From JBATTK01 sp049670505 (lineage in GTDB: Bacteria > Bacteroidota > Bacteroidia > Flavobacteriales > Flavobacteriaceae), in NCBI GenBank assembly GCA_049670505.1, contig JBATTK010000084.1:1-19986 (forward strand): DNA of 19,986 nucleotides. Direction: 5' to 3'. Within the stretch, counting starts at the first letter, position 1; each line of letters starts with the position of its first letter. The position numbers were made by a program, and so were the translations under genes. This document shows, one piece after another, positions 16,601-19,986 of this stretch. The notes beneath the pieces were generated by a model. It saw only the letters and a list, made by a program, of their open reading frames with translations. It was not told the origin of the DNA and did not search any database.

Positions 16601-16630
16601 TTGTTAAATAAATTAATGATATTATATTTG
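16601..16630 (+). promoter_or_regulatory. Consensus Bacteroidota promoter of tRNA-Lys
   Basis: TTG at 16601-16603, exactly 19 bases of spacer, then TATATTTG at 16623-16630. This is a full match to the TTG-N19-TAnnTTTG pattern, as expected for a stable-RNA gene. Between it and the tRNA, GCAACC/GGTTGC (16642-16647, 16654-16659) can form a small leader hairpin. Confidence 0.85.
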
Positions 16631-16687
16631 CACCCGCCTACGCAACCTCAACCGGTTGCTTTGGTTGGCAAGTCCGCCAAAATTAAT

Positions 16688-16760
16688 GACCTGGTAGCTC
16701 AGTTGGTAGAGCATCTCCCTTTTAAGGAGAGGGTCCTGGGTTCGAGCCCCAGCCAGGTCA
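16688..16760 (+). tRNA. tRNA-Lys (UUU)
   Basis: A 73-base cloverleaf. The acceptor stem GACCTGG pairs with CCAGGTC, with discriminator A at 16760. The D arm is GCTC/GAGC and the anticodon stem is TCTCC/GGAGA around CTTTTAA, giving anticodon TTT at 16721-16723. The T arm carries GGTTCGAGCCCC. The 3' CCA is not encoded. The 3' side of tRNA genes is a common integration site, and recombinase remains follow about 80 bases downstream. Confidence 0.97.
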
Positions 16761-16783
16761 CTTTAAGACCTTCATTAGTATTC

Positions 16784-16819
16784 AAAAAGCCTGTAATCGT
16801 ATGATTTACAGGCTTTTTT
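16784..16819 (+). terminator. Intrinsic terminator after tRNA-Lys
   Basis: AAAAAGCCTGTAATC pairs with GATTTACAGGCTTTTTT with one bulged base and a short GTAT loop, then a T-run. It ends the tRNA transcript and roughly marks the edge of the core genome here. Confidence 0.88.
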
Positions 16820-16840
16820 ATTTTTCTTGTACTCATTTGA

Positions 16841-17070
16841 ACTCCAATAGAACAACTCTTGGGCATAGACTACTCCTACGGAACTTATAGAAGGCATATC
16901 CGCACACGAAATGATCTTGCGAATTTTATCAAAAAGGAATACAAGTTGGAGGATATCTTTGTTAAAGAGGTGGACTTAAAATTTATAAGCCATTTTGATT
17001 ATTATTTAAAAGCTAAAAAAATCCTACCTTTTATTTGGCAAGATATGCCTTTGCAACGACCGTAACCCTG
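16841..17070 (+). pseudogene. Decayed tyrosine recombinase (integrase) at tRNA-Lys
   Basis: Two pieces of one integrase survive in different frames. From 16841 to about 17020 the reading TPIEQLLGIDYSYGTYRRH, then DLANFIKKEYKLEDIFVKEV and FISHFDYYLKAKK, matches the SAM-like core-binding domain of Bacteroidota tyrosine recombinases. From 17029 to 17070, in another frame, FYLARYAFATTVTL matches the catalytic box normally read as FHxARHTFATTVTL. The first His of HxxR and a nearby His are both replaced by Tyr. Everything between the two pieces, and all beyond VTL including the Tyr nucleophile, is missing. It cannot be active; it is the scar of an element that entered at the tRNA. No complete start codon region remains. 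Confidence 0.75.
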
Positions 17071-17185
17071 CTCCTCGAAGTTTGCAACTTCGCACCATAA
17101 AACTAAGGCAGAAATTTCGTTACGCCCCCTTATTTTACCTATCCATTATTATTGCCTCGAAGTTGCAAACTTCGAGGAGCGGGGT
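17065..17185. repeat. 121-bp inverted-repeat element with nested palindromes
   Basis: The arm at 17065-17092 (ACCCTGCTCCTCGAAG, then TTTGCAACTTCG) is matched in reverse complement at 17158-17185, with 27 of 28 bases identical. Each arm itself holds the palindrome CGAAGTT-TGC-AACTTCG or its mirror. The 65 bases between the arms encode nothing recognisable. The shape resembles REP/BIME-like or MITE-like elements moved by IS200-type (RAYT) transposases, but no transposase is in the window. The outer six bases of the left arm coincide with the end of the integrase remnant, so the exact left boundary is unclear. Confidence 0.7.
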
Positions 17186-17206
17186 AAGGTCAGCGCTGCA
17201 AGCAAC

Positions 17207-17338
17207 CTCTAACATGGGCTATAATTCAGTCTTACCTTCTTCAAAAGAGAAAATTCATTACTTTTAATCCGGCCCGATTCCGATCCTGAAAAATCCTGTC
17301 GGATTTCCCAGACCGAAATCATAGCCTTAACGTTAGGC
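17207..17338 (+). repeat. attC-like imperfect inverted repeat
   Basis: The left arm has CTCTAAC (17207-17213) then GGCTAT (17217-17222) and AATTC. The right arm has GAAATC, ATAGCC (17321-17326) and GTTAGGC (17332-17338). CTAAC pairs with GTTAG and GGCTAT with ATAGCC, with pairing continuing weakly inward. The span (132 bases), two conserved blocks per arm, variable middle and terminal GTTRRRY match an integron attC (R'', L'', L', R'). The left box has C where R is expected and the spacers are uneven, so it may be a relative or a decayed site. No integron integrase is in the window. Confidence 0.45.
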
Positions 17339-17355
17339 ACAAGCTGAAAAAACTT

Positions 17356-17385
17356 TGTAACACCATTTGAAACTTTGCATCTAAA
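17356..17385 (+). promoter_or_regulatory. Shared ECF-type promoter motif, copy 1 (sigma gene)
   Basis: TGTAACACC, 14 bases, ATCTAAA, ending 18 bases before the sigma-factor ATG. The same motif with identical spacing occurs at 18340 and 18909. Placement before the sigma gene itself suggests autoregulation. Confidence 0.75.
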
Positions 17386-17403
17386 TAAAAAAAACACAAA
17401 AAG

Positions 17404-18279
17404 ATGCATAATCCACTCGCAAATAGAGACAGTAAAGATTCAGACAGGATATTAGTAGAGAAATCACTAAACGGAAACCGAACCGCATTGGACGAATTGA
17501 TACGCAAACACCAGCCTTTCATCTATAACGTAGCGTGGAAGATGACCCACAATCCAACCGATGCAAAAGACTTGACACAAGAAGTTCTTATCAAAGTGAT
17601 TACTAACCTTTCTCAATTTTCATTCAAAAGTGCATTTCAAACGTGGCTGTATAGAATTGTCGTCAATGAGTTTTTGCAGACTAAACGCAAATCGAAAAAT
17701 CCGCAGTTTGTTTCCTTTGAACATTATGGCGATACCTTGGACAGTATACCCAATCCAGAATTGACCAAGGAAGAAGAAATCGAGTACGCAGAATTATCTA
17801 AAGAAATGCAGATAAGCTGTATGTCGGGTATGCTAATGTGCTTGAACCAAGAGCAACGGCTCATTTATATTTTGGGCGACACTTTTAGCATAGACCATAA
17901 TTTGGGTGCAGAGATTTTCGAGATTTCACCACAGAATTTTAGAATCAAATTGCACAGAGCAAGAAAGGAACTGTATAATTTTATGAACAATAAATGCGGA
18001 TTAGTAAACAAGTCCAATCCGTGCAGATGCCCAAAAAAAACCAAGTCTCTAAAAAAATCGGGCTTCTTGGATGAAGATGCAATGGTTTTCAACATTGATA
18101 CAACAAAGAAAATCAAAGATTACGCTTCCAAAAATCACTCGGTATTGATGGACACCATCGAAGACAAATACACCGAACTTTTTAGAGAACATCCCATTAA
18201 AGAAGACTTCGGCAAGAAAACGATAATGGATGAATTGCTCAAAGACGATGACTTAAGAAAGCACCTTGGTCTAAATTAA
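17404..18279 (+). CDS. ECF-type RNA polymerase sigma factor with Cys-bearing C-terminal extension
   Basis: A 291-residue sigma-70-family factor. Region 2 (about 28-97) has ALDELIRKHQPFIYNVAWKM and DAKDLTQEVLIKV, FQTWLYRIVVNEF; region 4 (about 128-195) has CLNQEQRLIYILGDTFS and ISPQNFRIKLHRARKELYNFM, the helix that reads the -35 element. Regions 1 and 3 are absent, as in ECF factors. A 95-residue extension follows. It starts with CGLVNKSNPCRC (C198, C207, C209), a possible metal or redox site, then a charged helical tail. No anti-sigma gene is adjacent, so the extension may hold the control function, as C-terminal extensions do in some ECF groups. The gene has its own copy of the promoter motif found before its neighbours. 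Confidence 0.88.
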   Translation: MHNPLANRDSKDSDRILVEKSLNGNRTALDELIRKHQPFIYNVAWKMTHNPTDAKDLTQEVLIKVITNLSQFSFKSAFQTWLYRIVVNEFLQTKRKSKNPQFVSFEHYGDTLDSIPNPELTKEEEIEYAELSKEMQISCMSGMLMCLNQEQRLIYILGDTFSIDHNLGAEIFEISPQNFRIKLHRARKELYNFMNNKCGLVNKSNPCRCPKKTKSLKKSGFLDEDAMVFNIDTTKKIKDYASKNHSVLMDTIEDKYTELFREHPIKEDFGKKTIMDELLKDDDLRKHLGLN

Positions 18280-18295
18280 ATTTACAAACTTCAGT

Positions 18296-18334
18296 AAAAG
18301 CCTTTTGAGAGCAATTCTTGAAAGGCTTTTTTTT
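18296..18334 (+). terminator. Intrinsic terminator after the sigma gene
   Basis: AAAAGCCTTTT at 18296-18306 pairs with AAAGGCTTTTTTTT at 18321-18334. It ends just 6 bases before the next promoter motif, so the sigma gene and the SRPBCC gene are separate transcription units. Confidence 0.82.
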
Positions 18335-18339
18335 GGTTC

Positions 18340-18369
18340 TGTAACACCATATACATTTCTGTATCCAAA
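18340..18369 (+). promoter_or_regulatory. Shared ECF-type promoter motif, copy 2 (SRPBCC gene)
   Basis: TGTAACACC, 14 bases, ATCCAAA, ending 25 bases before the ATG at 18395. It differs from the other two copies at one base of the downstream block. Confidence 0.75.
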
Positions 18370-18394
18370 ATGCAAACATCAAAATTTAAGAGAT

Positions 18395-18904
18395 ATGGAA
18401 GTAAAAAAAGAAATCGTAGTCAACAAACCCATTATTGAAGTATGGGAAATATTGGGTAACCAATATGGCGATGCATACAAATGGGCAAGAGGGTTGTACC
18501 ATTCAGAGGCTCACGGAAAACCAAAAATAAGCGGAGCAGTCTGTAGTAACCGTGCTTGTGATACATCGTTCGGGAAATTGAGGGAAGAAGTCAAAGTATT
18601 TCAGCCAAATAAACAGCTATTATACGAAGTAATAGAGGGCTTTCCAAGTTTCGTTGAAACAGGAACCAACAATTGGTATTTGAGCGAATTGGACGGCAAT
18701 CGCACAAAGGTCACAATGCATTTTAAAGGAAAGACTACTGGTGTAATGGGTGCCATTATAGGTCCAATGATGAAAATAAACTTAAGCAAAGGCTTAAGCC
18801 AAGCTTTGTCAGATTTTAAGTATTACGTTGAAAATGGTAAACCTTCCCCAGAAAAAATCAAAGACAACAAGAAAAATAGAAAAAAAGTGAAAGCATTAGC
18901 ATAA
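18395..18904 (+). CDS. SRPBCC-family protein (polyketide cyclase/dehydrase-like), cytoplasmic
   Basis: A 169-residue protein of the START/Bet v1-like SRPBCC fold. MEVKKEIVVNKPIIEVWEIL is the first strand and helix, LREEVKVFQPNKQLLYEVIE the middle strands, and NNWYLSELDGNRTKVTMHF then the long C-terminal helix (MMKINLSKGLSQALSDFKYYV) close the pocket. The fold binds hydrophobic small molecules; the ligand is unknown. Two Cys (C50, C55) lie in the loop SGAVCSNRACDTSFG. A longer reading from 18305 would start inside a terminator and cross the promoter, so the ATG at 18395 is chosen. The tail is Lys-rich. There is no signal peptide. Confidence 0.85.
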   Translation: MEVKKEIVVNKPIIEVWEILGNQYGDAYKWARGLYHSEAHGKPKISGAVCSNRACDTSFGKLREEVKVFQPNKQLLYEVIEGFPSFVETGTNNWYLSELDGNRTKVTMHFKGKTTGVMGAIIGPMMKINLSKGLSQALSDFKYYVENGKPSPEKIKDNKKNRKKVKALA

Positions 18905-18908
18905 GTTT

Positions 18909-18938
18909 TGTAACACCAACTTCAAGACTGTATCTAAA
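18909..18938 (+). promoter_or_regulatory. Shared ECF-type promoter motif, copy 3 (SnoaL-SRPBCC pair)
   Basis: TGTAACACC, 14 bases, ATCTAAA, ending 24 bases before the ATG at 18963. Beyond the motif, GAACATTAAAATTT sits at the same offset as AAACATCAAAATTT after copy 2. Confidence 0.75.
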
Positions 18939-18962
18939 CCACGAACATTAAAATTTCATAAT

Positions 18963-19319
18963 ATGAACGCAGAACAAATAGCTGAAAAGCTCACTTCGCT
19001 TCTTCGAGAAGGGAAATTCGAAGAAATCTATGACACTTTGTTTAACCAGGAAAAGGTTAAACATATCGAACCACAATCGCCATACTTCGCTGACTTGACA
19101 GGTGTAAAAGCCATCAAAGAAAAAGATGAAACAATGCAAGGTAATATTGCAGAGTTTCATTCAATGGAAATTGGCGATGCCATTACCAGCAAAGATTTTA
19201 TTGCCTTGCCTTATAAAGCATCTTTTACAATGAAAGATGGCAACAAGGTAGAGTTGGATGAAATCATTGTTTACCAAGTCGAAAATGGAAAAATCATTCT
19301 GGAACAATTCTTTTATTAA
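18963..19319 (+). CDS. SnoaL-like / NTF2-fold protein
   Basis: A 118-residue protein. The N-terminal helices AEQIAEKLTSLLREGKFEEI and YDTLFNQEKVKHIEP, then GVKAIKEKDETMQGNIAEFH, and the closing strands FIALPYKASFTMKDGNKVEL, then DEIIVYQVENGKIILEQFFY, follow the SnoaL/NTF2 cone fold. Members are small-molecule cyclases, isomerases or binding proteins; no catalytic residue can be assigned. SnoaL-like domains are fused to the C-terminus of some ECF sigma groups (ECF41, ECF56); here a separate SnoaL-like gene sits beside a sigma gene. It is 17 bases upstream of the next gene and shares its promoter. Confidence 0.85.
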   Translation: MNAEQIAEKLTSLLREGKFEEIYDTLFNQEKVKHIEPQSPYFADLTGVKAIKEKDETMQGNIAEFHSMEIGDAITSKDFIALPYKASFTMKDGNKVELDEIIVYQVENGKIILEQFFY

Positions 19320-19336
19320 TTCTTAAAAAACAAAAA

Positions 19337-19846
19337 ATGAAATCAATATTTAAAACAGCACTAGCACTATTTGCTATTTCACTATTCACAGCAAATGTTA
19401 ACGCACAGAACAGCAATCCAGATTTATCCTATACATTAGAAGTTGATGCTTCGGCAGACAAAGTGTGGGAACAAATAAGAAAAATGGATAACATCGATAA
19501 GGTATCATCATATGTGGCCAAACTGTCTTGGAAAGGTAACAAAGGTATTGGTGGCGAACGCAAATGCGTAGCACCTGATGGGAAAGGTTACTATGTAGAG
19601 AAAATACAACAATTTGATGATGCCCAAAGATTTTATCAATGGCAAGTGATTGAGGGTGTACCAGCTAAAAACGTCAAAAATAGCTTCAAGGTAGTTGACT
19701 TGGGCTACAACAAGTCGATGATAATTTTTAGGTCAAACTTTGAGTTTATGGAAAACCCGAATATGACTGAAGAGCAATTCAAAGCTTTTTTAAGTGGTGC
19801 AAGTGCGGAAATAGCAAATAACTATTCGAAGTTAGCAATGGAGTAA
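19337..19846 (+). CDS. Exported SRPBCC-family protein
   Basis: A 169-residue protein with a signal peptide (about 1-24, ending ANVNAQ), then a SRPBCC domain: LSYTLEVDASADKVWEQIRK, VAKLSWKGNKGIGGERKCV, RFYQWQVIEGVPAKNVKNSF, and a closing helix MTEEQFKAFLSGASAEIANNY. It lacks a lipobox, so a soluble periplasmic location is expected. It is the second gene of the SnoaL operon, 17 bases after it, and the second SRPBCC protein in this block. The two SRPBCC proteins are not close copies; one is cytoplasmic and one exported, suggesting ligand handling on both sides of the inner membrane. Confidence 0.85.
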   Translation: MKSIFKTALALFAISLFTANVNAQNSNPDLSYTLEVDASADKVWEQIRKMDNIDKVSSYVAKLSWKGNKGIGGERKCVAPDGKGYYVEKIQQFDDAQRFYQWQVIEGVPAKNVKNSFKVVDLGYNKSMIIFRSNFEFMENPNMTEEQFKAFLSGASAEIANNYSKLAME

Positions 19847-19855
19847 AAAGCCTAT

Positions 19856-19919
19856 GCCTAACAACGGTAACCGTTGCACAAGCCTCTAATTTGCAAAAAA
19901 ATAATCAGCACAAGCCTCT
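19856..19919 (+). repeat. Possible right-hand cassette boundary with palindrome and direct repeats
   Basis: GCCTAAC at 19856-19862 fits the RYYYAAC box that opens an attC. It runs into the dyad CAACGGT-A-ACCGTTG (19862-19876). GCACAAGCCTCT occurs twice (19876-19887 and 19908-19919), and its first eight bases also follow GTTAG at the left boundary (17337-17344). The window ends before a full site of about 130 bases could close, so this is only a candidate. Confidence 0.35.
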
Positions 19920-19934
19920 TTAAGGGGCTTTTTT
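19912..19934 (+). terminator. Intrinsic terminator after the SnoaL-SRPBCC operon
   Basis: AAGCCTC pairs with GGGGCTT (one G-U pair) around TTTAA, then a T-run. It ends the last operon of the window. The remaining roughly 50 bases show nothing recognisable. Confidence 0.75.
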
Positions 19935-19986
19935 CTTTCCGAATCAGTATTGAAAAGTCAATTTTTGATGCCTTGGCAAAGCTAAA

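Noticed and set aside
16601..16804. A 67-residue open reading frame over the tRNA
   Set aside because: It spans the tRNA-Lys gene and its promoter; the reading is incidental.
17082..17267. A 61-residue open reading frame
   Set aside because: It is read through the arms of the inverted-repeat element and the attC-like left arm and resembles no protein.
17291..17306. Hairpin AAATCC-TGTC-GGATTT inside the attC-like region
   Set aside because: No U-run follows, so it is not a terminator; it is treated as part of the variable middle of the larger repeat.
16761..17403. CRISPR array
   Set aside because: The repeats here are inverted arms and single sites, with no regular direct repeats and spacers.
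18305..18394. Longer N-terminus for the SRPBCC gene (30 extra residues)
   Set aside because: It begins inside a terminator hairpin and runs through the promoter motif; the ATG at 18395 starts a normal SRPBCC domain.

Overview
The window looks like chromosome of a Flavobacteriaceae member (phylum Bacteroidota, probably marine). Evidence: several exact matches to the Bacteroidota -7 promoter box TAnnTTTG, two of them with a TTG element about 19 bases upstream; few Shine-Dalgarno sequences; a transketolase split into two genes; and protein wording typical of flavobacteria in DnaB, TGT, LptG/F and the exported 'asparagine synthetase B'-labelled family. No genus is claimed.

Positions 1-16820 are ordinary core genome. 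The 3' end of infC is followed by a structured leader, rpmI and rplT, then a strong bidirectional terminator. Next come a membrane-anchored class III nucleotide cyclase, a YjbQ-family protein, a Cof-type HAD phosphatase, an exported protein of unknown function, dnaB, accA, and a tight minus-strand operon tgt-lptG/F-EamA exporter. On the plus strand follow the two transketolase subunits and an outer-membrane beta-barrel protein. A lipoprotein with an FKBP-like domain and calcium-type repeats lies on the minus strand. A three-gene plus-strand operon (S4 RNA-binding protein, TPMT-like methyltransferase, phosphoribosyltransferase) runs into convergent aroK. tRNA-Lys(UUU), with a textbook promoter and a terminator, closes the core part.

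From about 16840 to the end the DNA looks accessory. Directly after the tRNA lies a decayed tyrosine recombinase: a core-binding fragment joined in another frame to a fragment of the catalytic HxxR box. It is cut off by a 121-bp inverted-repeat element. Then comes a roughly 132-bp imperfect inverted repeat whose ends resemble an integron attC site (GTTAGGC at the right end). It is followed by a four-gene block that is visibly richer in A+T-type codons.

That block is the most interesting part. It encodes an ECF-type sigma factor with an unusual Cys-containing C-terminal extension, a SRPBCC protein, a SnoaL/NTF2-like protein and an exported SRPBCC protein. Three copies of one promoter-like motif, TGTAACACC-N14-ATCtAAA with exactly the same spacing, stand before the sigma gene, the first SRPBCC gene and the SnoaL-SRPBCC pair. 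The simplest reading is a self-contained, autoregulated sigma regulon carried as a cassette. No anti-sigma factor is visible, and the substrates of the SRPBCC and SnoaL-like proteins are unknown.
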